Positions 44,621-53,209 of a DNA stretch of 64,000 nucleotides are shown here, piece after piece (positions within the stretch are counted from its first letter, which is position 1; every line of letters starts with the position of its first letter). The DNA is from Propionibacteriaceae bacterium AM104-82 (GTDB lineage: Bacteria; Actinomycetota; Actinomycetes; Propionibacteriales; Propionibacteriaceae). The notes beneath the pieces are model-generated. The model was not told where the DNA came from and made no database searches. It saw only the letters and a program-made list of their open reading frames with translations. The position numbers and the translations under genes were made by a program. The stretch is taken from NCBI GenBank assembly GCA_027658995.1, contig JAQDQK010000007.1, positions 81,685-145,684 on the forward strand. Reading direction: 5' to 3'.

Positions 44621-45061
44621 TCAGCCGGCCAGTTCCTCCAGCGCCTTCGCGAGGCGACGCTGCCGGGTGGCGTCCTGCTTCGCGTCGGCGATCCCGCGGG
44701 CGATCTCCTTGCGGCGGGTGAAGCTGAGCGCGTCGAAGGCCGCCCTGGCCGCCGGGTCGGCGTCGAGCGCCGCCGCCAGTTCGTCGGGCACCTCGACGGT
44801 GCGTTCCTGCTCGTCGGCGGCGATGCTGACGTCGACCTCGTCGCCGATCTGCACGCCCAACTCGGCGCGGGCGGCCTTGCTGAGCCCGATGCAGATCACC
44901 TCGCCCATCCGGGCGACCCGCAGTCGCGCCGAGCGGCCCGCGATGGTGACGACGACCGGCGGGGTCTTGCGGGTCGACAACTCGGCGACCTGGGCGTCGG
45001 TGAGCATGATCGCCGCGGCAGGGCCGACGGGTTCGATCGTGGTGTGCAGTTCGAGGGTCAT
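44621..45061 (-). CDS. YdeI/OmpD-associated family protein with N-terminal DUF1905
   Basis: This 146-residue protein has a beta-barrel-like DUF1905 part (residues 1-95) and a C-terminal YdeI-type helical motif (AAFDALSFTRRKEIARGIAD, near 107-126). Such proteins have been linked to stress or bacteriocin tolerance in other bacteria without a known reaction. It follows the DUF1905 gene by eight bases. Confidence 0.82.
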   Translation of the reverse strand: MTLELHTTIEPVGPAAAIMLTDAQVAELSTRKTPPVVVTIAGRSARLRVARMGEVICIGLSKAARAELGVQIGDEVDVSIAADEQERTVEVPDELAAALDADPAARAAFDALSFTRRKEIARGIADAKQDATRQRRLAKALEELAG

Positions 45062-45069
45062 GGCCGCTC

Positions 45070-45363
45070 CTAGACGCGGGGTTCGAGGTGGATCGTGGCA
45101 TGGACGACATCGCCGAGGCCGATGTCCTCCGCGCGTTGGACGGCGACCTTGACGGGAAGCAGGTAGCCGCCGTCGCGGGGAAAGAGCGAGGTGGTGAACT
45201 CGGTGTCGCCGATCACCGCGCGGGTCGAGATGCAGCCCCACCCGTAGGTCAGGATCGACGCCGAGTCGGAGATCACGCCCGCGGCCTCCTCGGGGAGCGC
45301 GACGAACAGGAACGGCGCGGGGCCGCGCCACTCGATGATCTCGCCGTCGAACTCCAGTTCCAT
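45070..45363 (-). CDS. DUF1905 protein
   Basis: This 97-residue protein starts MELEFDGEIIEWRGPAPF and has the all-beta DUF1905 pattern with PVKVAVQRAEDIGLGDVV near the end. ATG 45372 is a second possible start three codons earlier. It is cotranscribed with the YdeI-like gene, which carries a related domain. The function is unknown. Confidence 0.82.
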   Translation of the reverse strand: MELEFDGEIIEWRGPAPFLFVALPEEAAGVISDSASILTYGWGCISTRAVIGDTEFTTSLFPRDGGYLLPVKVAVQRAEDIGLGDVVHATIHLEPRV

Positions 45364-45438
45364 GCGGGTCATTGTGCCCCGCGAAGCCCCACGTCGGGTC
45401 GGCTTTGCGGCACCGACCCGACCGTCGGTGCCAGCGGA

Positions 45439-45444
45439 TAGCGT
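45439..45444 (+). promoter_or_regulatory. -10 box (TAGCGT) for the VOC gene
   Basis: TAGCGT lies six bases before ATG 45451, without a ribosome site. Confidence 0.5.
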
Positions 45445-45450
45445 GGCTTC

Positions 45451-45789
45451 ATGACGCTCAACATCGCAATGATCACCATCGACAGTTCCGATCCCCGCCC
45501 GCTCGCCACCTGGTGGGCAGAACGCCTCGGCGCCCCGATCCAGGACGAGAACGACGGCTGGTTCTTCGTCATCGGCAGCACCCCTGCGCTCGCGATCCAG
45601 CACGTCGGCGACCCGACGCCAGGCAAGAACCGGATCCATCTGGATCTCACCGTCGAGGACCTGGACGGCGCCCGCGACGAACTGCTCGCGGCGGGCGCGA
45701 GCCTCGTCGAGGAGCGCGGCGACGAGGCCTTCCGCTGGATCACGCTCGCGGACCCGCAGGGCAACCAGTTCTGCATCGCCAGCCACTGA
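45451..45789 (+). CDS. VOC superfamily (glyoxalase-like) protein
   Basis: This 112-residue single-domain protein has the two beta-alpha-beta-beta modules of the vicinal oxygen chelate fold: an opening TIDSSDPRPLATWWAERLG and an ending ITLADPQGNQFCIASH. Possible metal ligands include His54 and Glu58-type positions but are not certain. The reaction is unknown. Confidence 0.82.
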   Translation: MTLNIAMITIDSSDPRPLATWWAERLGAPIQDENDGWFFVIGSTPALAIQHVGDPTPGKNRIHLDLTVEDLDGARDELLAAGASLVEERGDEAFRWITLADPQGNQFCIASH

Positions 45790-45817
45790 CCCGTTCCGCT
45801 TGGGGGGCGACGCGAAG

Positions 45818-45846
45818 CGGCCCGGGGTGAGGGACACCCCGGGCCG
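45818..45846. terminator. Strong bidirectional hairpin between VOC and GH85 genes
   Basis: A perfect 12-base stem (CGGCCCGGGGTG and its complement) has a five-base loop and lies between two convergent genes. Confidence 0.8.
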
Positions 45847-45860
45847 CCGGTCTCAGGTGG

Positions 45861-48800
45861 TTACGGCTTGCCTGCCTTCACCTCGATCGGCACGGTGACC
45901 GTGCTGGTGTTGCCGAACGCGTCGGTGGCCTTGGCGACGATCTCGTAGCTGCCCGGCTTGGAGACCTTGCCCGTCACGACGACGCTTCCGTCTGCATTCC
46001 TGGTCGCCGTGAAGTGCTTGGGCACCTGCACGTCGAGGGTGACGGGCTCGGACAGGTCGGTCGCGGCGAAGGTCACCGGGGTGGCCGTGTTGCCGGGGCG
46101 CAACTTCTGCGGCGTGGCGGGCGTCGCGGTCAGCGTCGGGCCGGTGGTGTCGGCGACGGTGATCGTCACGTCCTGGTGGGCGAGGTTGCCGTACCAGTCG
46201 ACGGCGTCGAAGCCGATCACGTGGGTGCCGAGCGCCGGGGTGCCGGACAGCACGCCGCCCGCATACGACATCCCCTCGGGCAGCGGCGTGGTGAGCCGCA
46301 GCGTGACGGGCGAGTCGTCGGTCACCGCGACGGTGATCGGCTCGAGTTCGGAGCCGAGTTCGACGGTGACATCGGCGCTCGGGGTGACGGTGAAGACCGG
46401 CGCCGCCGTGTCGCGGACGAGTTCGCCGCCGGCGACCTTCAGGCGCTGCTCGACGGTGTTGCCCGAGTAGTCCGTGACGGTGACGATGACCGTGCCGTTG
46501 GCGGCGGGCAGGTTCCGGACGTTCTGCAGGCCCCGGTTCGAGTTGTCGCCGCGCTTGGCAGTGACGAGCGTCGTCTCGGCGCCGCCGTCGGCCGCGAACT
46601 TCACCGAGAGCTTCCACCAGTCCTTCGGGGACGGGGTGTGCAGCGCGAGTTTCTGGCCGGCGAGCGTGAAGTCGCTCAGCGGCATCGGCTGCGCGTGGCT
46701 GTCGCGTGTCGCGCCGCGCACCGCGACGCCGGGGCCGTCGCCCGCGGTCACCGTCGCGAGGAAGGAGTAGCCCTCCTCGACGGGGACGGGCACGGTGGCA
46801 GCACCGTCGGAGCACGGGACGGAGGTGCCGTACGGCTGGTCGTCGATGTTGTCCTTGGCGATGTCGAGCAGCGACAGGTCGACGCGGCAGGTCTCCCCCG
46901 CGCTGCCTCCAGGCGTCCAGGACAAGGTGACCTCGCCCGCCTTCGCGGCCTGGGTGAGTAGGCCGGACGTCGAGGGCGCCTCGGCCACGGTGACCTTGGA
47001 AGGCTGATCCGTGAAGTCGAACGAGACGGTGGCGGGGTCGGAGACCGCGCCGCCGTGGCCGATCGCCCGGAGTTCGTAGCGGACCACGCCCTCGGTCGGT
47101 GCGACCTTCGCGTAGGCGAGGTCCGCATAGCCGGTGTAGATGTGGCGGGCAGTGCCGTCGGCGGCGATCGCCGTCAGCTCGTAGCGGTCGACGCTGTCGA
47201 AGCCGGCGGCGTCCCACGTCAGTTCGGCCTGTCCGTCGGAGTAGGCGTGGTCGATCGAGAGGCCGGAGGGCTTCGCCGGTGCCTTGGCTCCTGCCGTGAC
47301 GCCGATGGCACCGACGTTGATCTGGTAGCCGGAGGCGGCGTCGAACTGCAGGCCGATCGTGGCGATACTCCGGCCCGCGAACTGGGTGAGGTCGACGGTG
47401 CTCGTGGTCCAGTCACCGGCGGCCGCGGTGTCGGGCAGGTCGACGGGGACGACCTGGTCGGGCGCGTCGGCGAAGATCAGGGCCGCCCGCATGGCGGCGG
47501 CATCCGATGAGGTCTTCTTGAAGGTGATGTTGAGCTTGGACGAGTCCTCGACGGCCAGGTCGGTCTTGAACAGGCGCAGCGTCGCGGGGGCACTGAGGTC
47601 GCCGTGCACGACGAGCGAGCTGCCGCCCTCGTAGCCGCCGACCTGCGTGAACGTCGGGGCGACCTGGGTGCCGGTGGTCGACTTGTTGGTGAGGGTGTCG
47701 CCGTAGTCGAAGTCGACCTTCGGGCGGCTGCCCTCGGTGTCGACCCACCACTGCCAGCTCGGCAGCAGCGACTGGGAGTCGATCGCTGTCCACTCGCCGT
47801 CGGTGGCCTTGCCCTGGCTGTACCACTGCATGCCGTGGCCGGTGTTGAAGGTCGAGGAGAACTCGGTGCCTCCGATGACGGAGCGCTCGGGGGTGAAGTC
47901 GGCGACGCCGACCCAGCCGGAGGCATTCTTGACGCCGACGTCGGCGCGTGCGAAGCCCGCCTTCTTGCCCGTGTCGCGCGGGTTCTGCGTGACGCCGGAG
48001 AAGTACATCCGCTCACGCTCGGCGATCATCCACTGGAACTCGTCCTGCTGCATCAGCGGCAGGTCCTTGGTGAGGTCCGGGATTTTGACGTCGTCGTCCA
48101 GGCCGCGCTGGTAGTAGTCGCTCGGGGTGAACAGCGCGACGCTGCCGCGCGGGTTCTTGGTGCCGGGTGCGTACAGGTTGGGCAGCATGCTGGAGGAGGT
48201 GTGCGAGCCGCTGAACTTGGCCTGGTTCGCCTCGACGCCGAAGAAGACCTCCTTGTAGGGGTCGACGCCGTTGGCCTCCGCGTAGGAGAGCGCCTGGTTG
48301 ACGGAGTAGGGCCAGCCGTAGTTGACGAACACCGAGTCGTGGATCTGGCCGTTTGTCTCGTCGGAGAGCCACTCCTTCTTGGCGGCGTTGAAGGTGCTGT
48401 TGGTGTCGTACCACTGCGTGTAGAGGCCCTGGTCGGTGAGCCACGCCATGAACGGCTTGAACTCGGAGTCGTCGCCGCCCTCCTCCTGGTTGAGGAAGTA
48501 GCCGTCGAAGCCGTAGTAGTCGGCCATCTCCTTGAGCTTCTGCGCGATCACGTAGCCGTGCGAGTTCGGGTCCTTGTCGAAGGACTCCTTGAACGTCTGG
48601 CCGGGGCGGAACGCGGGGTCGAAGTAGATGGTGGCGATCGACTTCACGCCGTTGCGGTGGGCCGCGTTGGTGTATGCGGGGTTCGGGATGTTGACGATGC
48701 CGAACTCGAAGCCGCGGTTGCGCCAGTCGGAGGTCGCCGGGTCGTACAGGCTGGACGGGGTGCTCGCGGTCGCGGCGCCGTGCCAGGGGCTGAAGTAGTC

Positions 48801-49175
48801 GACGTACTGCCAGAAGTTGAGGGTGTGGTTGGCGAAGTCGTTGTTGACCATGGGGGTGTCGAAGAAGGCATTGCCGTAGTCACCCTGCATGAGCATCACC
48901 TCGGCCTTGCCGTCGAGGCTGGGGTTTGCCTGGGTTGCCGGTAGCGGGGCGATCCGCTGCTGAAGCGGTATAGCGGAACGCAGATATTCGGAGTAGGGGT
49001 CCGTCTCGGGCGACCAGTCCTTGATCTCCTGCAGGCGGTATCCGGAGAAGCGTGGCTGGGCCGACGCGACCTCCTTGGAGCCGATGGCCGGGACGCTGTC
49101 CGCGGCCTGCGCGGCCGAGATCCCGACTCCGATCAGCAGCGAGCCCGCGGCGACGCTGGCGATGGCACGTCTCAT
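45861..49175 (-). CDS. Secreted endo-beta-N-acetylglucosaminidase, GH85
   Basis: This 1104-residue exported enzyme cuts between the two core GlcNAc residues of N-glycans. The signal peptide ends near residue 24 (SAAQA). The GH85 domain (about 40-440) has YVDYFSPWHG and GFDGYFLNQEEGG with the catalytic Asn229/Glu231 pair. A beta-sandwich carbohydrate-binding-like domain (about 480-620), a fibronectin III-like domain (about 630-715) and Ig-like domains near the C-terminus follow. No LPXTG or anchor is seen, so it is free or loosely bound. It is monocistronic. A LacI-type operator overlaps its -10 box. Confidence 0.92.
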   Translation of the reverse strand: MRRAIASVAAGSLLIGVGISAAQAADSVPAIGSKEVASAQPRFSGYRLQEIKDWSPETDPYSEYLRSAIPLQQRIAPLPATQANPSLDGKAEVMLMQGDYGNAFFDTPMVNNDFANHTLNFWQYVDYFSPWHGAATASTPSSLYDPATSDWRNRGFEFGIVNIPNPAYTNAAHRNGVKSIATIYFDPAFRPGQTFKESFDKDPNSHGYVIAQKLKEMADYYGFDGYFLNQEEGGDDSEFKPFMAWLTDQGLYTQWYDTNSTFNAAKKEWLSDETNGQIHDSVFVNYGWPYSVNQALSYAEANGVDPYKEVFFGVEANQAKFSGSHTSSSMLPNLYAPGTKNPRGSVALFTPSDYYQRGLDDDVKIPDLTKDLPLMQQDEFQWMIAERERMYFSGVTQNPRDTGKKAGFARADVGVKNASGWVGVADFTPERSVIGGTEFSSTFNTGHGMQWYSQGKATDGEWTAIDSQSLLPSWQWWVDTEGSRPKVDFDYGDTLTNKSTTGTQVAPTFTQVGGYEGGSSLVVHGDLSAPATLRLFKTDLAVEDSSKLNITFKKTSSDAAAMRAALIFADAPDQVVPVDLPDTAAAGDWTTSTVDLTQFAGRSIATIGLQFDAASGYQINVGAIGVTAGAKAPAKPSGLSIDHAYSDGQAELTWDAAGFDSVDRYELTAIAADGTARHIYTGYADLAYAKVAPTEGVVRYELRAIGHGGAVSDPATVSFDFTDQPSKVTVAEAPSTSGLLTQAAKAGEVTLSWTPGGSAGETCRVDLSLLDIAKDNIDDQPYGTSVPCSDGAATVPVPVEEGYSFLATVTAGDGPGVAVRGATRDSHAQPMPLSDFTLAGQKLALHTPSPKDWWKLSVKFAADGGAETTLVTAKRGDNSNRGLQNVRNLPAANGTVIVTVTDYSGNTVEQRLKVAGGELVRDTAAPVFTVTPSADVTVELGSELEPITVAVTDDSPVTLRLTTPLPEGMSYAGGVLSGTPALGTHVIGFDAVDWYGNLAHQDVTITVADTTGPTLTATPATPQKLRPGNTATPVTFAATDLSEPVTLDVQVPKHFTATRNADGSVVVTGKVSKPGSYEIVAKATDAFGNTSTVTVPIEVKAGKP

Positions 49176-49228
49176 GGGTGAACCTCTCTGTTCAACGGAG
49201 GAGGAGGATGTCCCCCTCTCGAAAGCAG

Positions 49229-49245
49229 ATACTAAAGCGATTTAG
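49229..49245 (-). promoter_or_regulatory. LacI-type operator overlapping the GH85 -10 box
   Basis: CTAAATCGCTTTAG on the minus strand (49232-49245) is an inverted repeat of CTAAA/TTTAG around a CG centre, the layout of LacI-family operators. The -10 box TAGTAT (49229-49234) shares its first three bases. Binding would block transcription of the GH85 gene. Confidence 0.65.
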
Positions 49246-49352
49246 CTCACTTGGGAAGAGGGTTCGCGAAATCGCGCGCACGGAGTGCCGTGTCGCGCCG
49301 GAAACCCACCGCCGACCAGACGCCAAGCGACGACGGTCCGGTCGGCAATTCA

Positions 49353-49375
49353 CGGCCCGGCCCCTTCCCGGGCCG
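49353..49375. other. Hairpin in the GH85-LtrA divergent region
   Basis: An eight-base stem CGGCCCGG/CCGGGCCG has a seven-base loop. It lies upstream of both divergent genes. It may insulate the promoters. No gene is visible in 49246-49437. Confidence 0.5.
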
Positions 49376-49437
49376 GGTCGTCATCGGAGTACACCCGACG
49401 GCCCCCGCGCGACGCTGTCTGGTGGCACAGTTTTCCC

Positions 49438-50586
49438 GTGGAGGAGGCAACGACAACGGCGGACGGTGAACGCGACCACTCGGGGATCGAGTGGCTTGAA
49501 CTGTTCTTCGACCTGATGGGGGCGGCGGCCGTCGCGGTGTTCGTCGACGGCCTGCTGACCGGCGCCGACCTGGCGAACCTCGGCATCTTCCTCGTGCTGT
49601 TCAGCACCGGATGGTTCGCATGGACCCTGGTGGTGATGTACGCCGACCTCGCCGCCGAGAGGACGGCCACCCGCACGATCGTCGCCGCGATGGTGCTGCT
49701 CGGGGTGATGGCGGCCACCTCGCCGCTGCACTTCACGGGCCGCGCCAACGCGTTCGCCGTCGCGTTCATCGCGCTGCGGTTGATGATCGCGGCGGGCGCC
49801 CGCAGCACGGGCCGCAGGCTGGTCAACGACCCGATGCTGCTCCAGGCGGGCAGCGTGACGGCCCCGTGGCTCGTCTCGCTGTGGGTCGCGGCGCCCGGCA
49901 AGTACTGGCTGTGGGGGCTCGGCGTGCTCGTCGACATGGGCGTGCTCGCGGTCCGCACCGGGCGACGTCGACGCCATCCCCGCGCCAACGACCGGCGGTT
50001 GCGCAGGCGCCTTCGGGAGTGGGCGGGCAACGAGGCTGTGGCGGTCGACGCGGATCATCTGGGCGAGCGACTCGAGCTGGTGTGGCTGATCCTGCTCGGG
50101 ACGATCGCGAGCACCCTTGTGCTTGACGCGGCCCGCAGCGACTGGGACCTGCCGTATGTGGCGACCGTGCTGGCGGGCTTCGCGATCCTGCTGCTGTTGT
50201 TCTTCCTCGGCTTCTCAGGCCCTCCCGCGCAGCGCCCGCACAACGCGCTCGGCAGGCGCTCACCAAGGATCGGGCTGTCGATCCACCTGTCGACGATGCT
50301 CTCGATCGCTTTCGCCGCAGCCGGGATCGGCGCCGCGATCGCCGAACCGTTGGCCGCGGTGCCGCTGCTGTTGCGGGTGCTCCTCGGGCTTGGGCTTGCC
50401 TGCTATCTGCTCGCGGTGGCGACCGCCCGCGCCACCGATGGCGCCCCGGCGAGACCGCTGTGGCCGGCGACCGGAGCGGCTGCCGCGGTGTGCCTCTCGC
50501 TGGTGGTGCTGCCCGTGCCCGGGGTTGCGGCCCTCGGCATCGGGACGCTCGCGCTCGCCGTCGCCCTGGTCAGTGTTCGGCGCTGA
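49438..50586 (+). CDS. Low temperature requirement protein A (LtrA)-like membrane protein
   Basis: This is a 382-residue polytopic protein with about ten to twelve hydrophobic segments. The LtrA signature WLELFFDLMGAAAVAVF lies near residue 20. The GTG at 49438 is chosen as the closest in-frame start to the signature; no ribosome site is visible and longer forms are possible. LtrA proteins are poorly understood. The last 17 bases overlap the convergent CDF gene. Confidence 0.83.
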   Translation: MEEATTTADGERDHSGIEWLELFFDLMGAAAVAVFVDGLLTGADLANLGIFLVLFSTGWFAWTLVVMYADLAAERTATRTIVAAMVLLGVMAATSPLHFTGRANAFAVAFIALRLMIAAGARSTGRRLVNDPMLLQAGSVTAPWLVSLWVAAPGKYWLWGLGVLVDMGVLAVRTGRRRRHPRANDRRLRRRLREWAGNEAVAVDADHLGERLELVWLILLGTIASTLVLDAARSDWDLPYVATVLAGFAILLLLFFLGFSGPPAQRPHNALGRRSPRIGLSIHLSTMLSIAFAAAGIGAAIAEPLAAVPLLLRVLLGLGLACYLLAVATARATDGAPARPLWPATGAAAAVCLSLVVLPVPGVAALGIGTLALAVALVSVRR

Positions 50587-51499
50587 CGGCGCACGCCTCG
50601 TCCTCGCCGTGCGCGCCGGGGCCCTCGAGTTGGAACGTGGTGTGCGCCACCTCGAAGTGTTCCGCGACGCAGGCGCGCACCTCGGCGAGGATGCCCTGGG
50701 CGTGGCCGTCGTGGAAGCACGAGTCGGCGACCACGACGTGGGCGGTCAGCACGGGAAGGCCGGTGGCGACCGTCGAGGCGTGCAGGTCGTGCACCTCGAT
50801 CACGTGGTCGACCTCGACGAGGTGGGCGCGCAGTTCATCGAGGTCGAGGCCCTCGGGCGTGAACTCCATCAGCACCCGGGTGGTCTCGCGGAGGATCACG
50901 AAGGCCCTCGGCAGGATCAGCGCGGCGATCAGCAGGCCAGCGAGGGCGTCGGCGCGCTGGAACCCGGTGGTGGCGATGACGATGGCGGCGACGATCACGC
51001 CGAGCGAGCCGAGCGCGTCGTTGAGCACCTCGAGGAAGGCCGCGCGCATGTTGAGGTTGGCGTCGCGGCCGCGGTGCAGCACGAGCAGGCCGATGAGGTT
51101 GGCGGCGAGCCCGATGATGCCGAAGATCAGCAACTCCCCTGCCGGAACCTCGGGCGGGGAGACCAGGCGTTGGACTCCCTCGATCACCGCGTAGACGCCG
51201 ACGCCCAGCAGCAGCGCCGCCTGCCCGAGCGCCGCCATCACCTCGATCCGGCGGAAGCCCCAGGTCCTGCGGTCGTCTGCGGGGCGCAGCATCAGCGTCG
51301 CGGCGATCAGGGCGACGACGAGGCCGGACAGGTCGGTGACTGCGTGCACGGTGTCGGTCAGCAGCGCGAGGCTGCCTGTGATGATCGACCCGACGAACTG
51401 GGCCACCACGATGACGCCCGTGATGGCGACCACCAGCGCAAGGCGGCGGCGATGGTCGGTGGTGACGGGGCCCGCGTGCGAGTGGTCGTGGGCCATCAT
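50570..51499 (-). CDS. Cation diffusion facilitator (CDF) metal exporter
   Basis: This 309-residue transporter has a His-containing N-terminus (AHDHSHAG), six membrane segments and a cytoplasmic C-terminal domain. Segment 2 keeps the metal site as TDTVHAVTD (His-x3-Asp). Segment 5 has EVLND, so the usual His-x3-Asp is Glu-x3-Asp. It likely exports zinc or another divalent metal by proton exchange. The ATG at 51499 overlaps the ArsR stop (ATGA) with GGAGG upstream, so both are one operon. Confidence 0.9.
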   Translation of the reverse strand: MMAHDHSHAGPVTTDHRRRLALVVAITGVIVVAQFVGSIITGSLALLTDTVHAVTDLSGLVVALIAATLMLRPADDRRTWGFRRIEVMAALGQAALLLGVGVYAVIEGVQRLVSPPEVPAGELLIFGIIGLAANLIGLLVLHRGRDANLNMRAAFLEVLNDALGSLGVIVAAIVIATTGFQRADALAGLLIAALILPRAFVILRETTRVLMEFTPEGLDLDELRAHLVEVDHVIEVHDLHASTVATGLPVLTAHVVVADSCFHDGHAQGILAEVRACVAEHFEVAHTTFQLEGPGAHGEDEACAVSAEH

Positions 51500-51852
51500 G
51501 CGACCTCCGGCCGCATCAACTGACTGCAGAGCGTGACGCGCGCCCCGGTCGCGTCGAGGAGATGCTGCGCCGCGCACAGCACGCCCGCCAGGTCGTCGGC
51601 GTCGGCGAGGCCGTACCAGGAGGCCCTCCCCTCCGCCCGCACCGTGACGAGGCCGCACTCCAGCAGGCAACTGAGGTGCTTGCTGACGGTCGACTGGGCG
51701 ATGCCGAGGTGCTCGACGAGGTCGCGCACCCGGTGCTCTCCCGTGGAGAGGTGCTGCAGGATGGTCAGCCGCGACGGCTCGGACAACGCGTGGAACAGCC
51801 GCGCGAAGACCGCGGAGGCCTCCCGGTCCTCGCCGCTCATTTGAATCGCCAT
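51496..51852 (-). CDS. ArsR/SmtB repressor with CmtR-like cysteines
   Basis: This 118-residue winged-helix repressor has HTH helices at about 40-68. Cys62 and Cys66 in HLSCLLECGLV match the Cys pair in the recognition helix of the Cd/Pb sensor CmtR, and Cys93 and Cys109 could give the third ligand. Metal binding should release DNA. It is upstream of and overlaps the CDF exporter gene. A palindrome over its own -10 box points to autoregulation. Confidence 0.88.
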   Translation of the reverse strand: MAIQMSGEDREASAVFARLFHALSEPSRLTILQHLSTGEHRVRDLVEHLGIAQSTVSKHLSCLLECGLVTVRAEGRASWYGLADADDLAGVLCAAQHLLDATGARVTLCSQLMRPEVA

Positions 51853-51854
51853 AC

Positions 51855-51869
51855 AGCGATGGTATCGCT
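51855..51869 (-). promoter_or_regulatory. ArsR operator overlapping the -10 box
   Basis: AGCGAT and ATCGCT pair around a three-base centre. On the minus strand the -10 TACCAT (51859-51864) sits in the middle and ends six bases before the ArsR ATG. A bound repressor would cover the promoter. Confidence 0.65.
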
Positions 51870-51917
51870 TTTGGGCGATGCACTTCCACCCCGATCCCCG
51901 GGCCGTCGCGCAGCCAC

Positions 51918-51923
51918 TAGGGT
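51918..51923 (+). promoter_or_regulatory. -10 box (TAGGGT) for the MFS gene
   Basis: TAGGGT lies six bases before ATG 51930, with no ribosome site. Confidence 0.55.
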
Positions 51924-51929
51924 TGCGCC

Positions 51930-53207
51930 ATGCCTGCCGCCCCCGTTGGACGTCGACTCTGGTTCTGGGTCGTTGTCCTCGGCCTCACCGGGCAACTCGC
52001 CTGGACCATCGAGAACATGTACCTGAACGTGTTCGTGTACAACACGATCACCGACGACCCCAACGTGCTGGCCGCTCTGGTCGCCGCCTCCGCGGTCGCC
52101 GCGACGATCGCCACGTTCGTCGCGGGAGCCTGGTCGGATCGGCGCGGCAGTCGCAAGCCGTTCATCGCCGCGGGCTACGTGCTGTGGGGCGCCAGCACCG
52201 CCGCGTTCGGCCTGATCGACGTGCACACCGCGGCGCTGCTGTTCCCGGCCGTCAACGCGGTGGCCGTCGCGATCGTGGCGATCGTCGCGCTCGACTGCCT
52301 GATGAGCATGCTCGGCGCCACGGCCAACGACGCCGCGTTCAACGCCTGGGTGACCGACTCCACCAGCGAGTCGAACCGCGGCAAGGTCGACGGCGTGCTC
52401 GCGACCTTCCCGCTGCTCGCGATGCTGATCATCTTCGGCGCCCTCGACCCGCTGACACAGCAGGGCAACTGGCTCGCCTTCTTCGGCATCCTGGGCGGCG
52501 CGACGGCCGTCGTCGGCCTGCTCGCGGCGCTGTTCCTGCGCGAGACGACCACGCCTCGGCCGAGCGGTTCGTACCTGTCGACGCTGATCCACGGGCTGCG
52601 TCCAGCCACGATGCGCGAACGCCCCAAGCTCTACATCGCGCTGGCGGCCTGGGCGGTGCTCGGCACCAGCACCCAGGTGTTCCTGCCCTACCTGATCATC
52701 TACGTGCAGCGCTACCTGCGCATCGACGGGTACCCGATCGTGCTCGCCTCCGTCCTGATCGGCGCGGCGGTCCTCAGCGTGCTCGGCGGCCGTGTGCTGG
52801 ACCGGGTCGGTGCGACCAGGGCGATCCTGCCCGTGATGGCAGGCTACGTCGTCGGGCTGCTGGGCATGTTCCTGGCGCGCGGCATGGTGCAGGTGATCGT
52901 GGTGGGCATCGTGATGATGGGCGGCTTCATGCTGGCGGTCGCGGCGCTGTCCGCGACGGTGCGCAACCTGACCCCGGAGGGGCGTGCCGGCGAGGTGCAG
53001 GGCCTGCGTATGGTGGCGGTCGTGCTCATCCCGATGGTGGTCGGCCCGTTCATCGGGGCCGCCGTCATCCGGGGCGCCAACGAGACCTATGTCGACCTGG
53101 GCGTGACCAGGCAGGTCCCCACGCCGTGGATCTTCGTGGCGGCCGCCGTCGTGGCCGTGTTCATCGTGATACCCGTGCGGCTGCTCCGCCGCCGACAGGA
53201 GGCCTGA
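51930..53207 (+). CDS. MFS transporter, probable glycoside carrier
   Basis: This is a 425-residue protein with twelve hydrophobic segments. The loop after segment 2 has AGAWSDRRGSRKPFI (near 70-84), the conserved MFS motif A, and the second half has LGGRVLDRVGATRAI (near 289-303). The gene ends two bases before a GH2-family glycosidase gene with a ribosome site inside it, so the sugar imported is probably the substrate of that enzyme. The exact sugar is unknown. Confidence 0.9.
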   Translation: MPAAPVGRRLWFWVVVLGLTGQLAWTIENMYLNVFVYNTITDDPNVLAALVAASAVAATIATFVAGAWSDRRGSRKPFIAAGYVLWGASTAAFGLIDVHTAALLFPAVNAVAVAIVAIVALDCLMSMLGATANDAAFNAWVTDSTSESNRGKVDGVLATFPLLAMLIIFGALDPLTQQGNWLAFFGILGGATAVVGLLAALFLRETTTPRPSGSYLSTLIHGLRPATMRERPKLYIALAAWAVLGTSTQVFLPYLIIYVQRYLRIDGYPIVLASVLIGAAVLSVLGGRVLDRVGATRAILPVMAGYVVGLLGMFLARGMVQVIVVGIVMMGGFMLAVAALSATVRNLTPEGRAGEVQGLRMVAVVLIPMVVGPFIGAAVIRGANETYVDLGVTRQVPTPWIFVAAAVVAVFIVIPVRLLRRRQEA

Positions 53208-53209
53208 GA

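Noticed and set aside
45861..46000. A sortase anchor at the end of the GH85 protein.
   Set aside because: The C-terminus lacks an LPXTG motif, a hydrophobic segment and a basic tail.
51878..53209. A long upstream extension of the GH2-DUF2804 frame.
   Set aside because: It overlaps the MFS gene completely and is low-complexity. The ATG at 53210 begins the GH2 domain.
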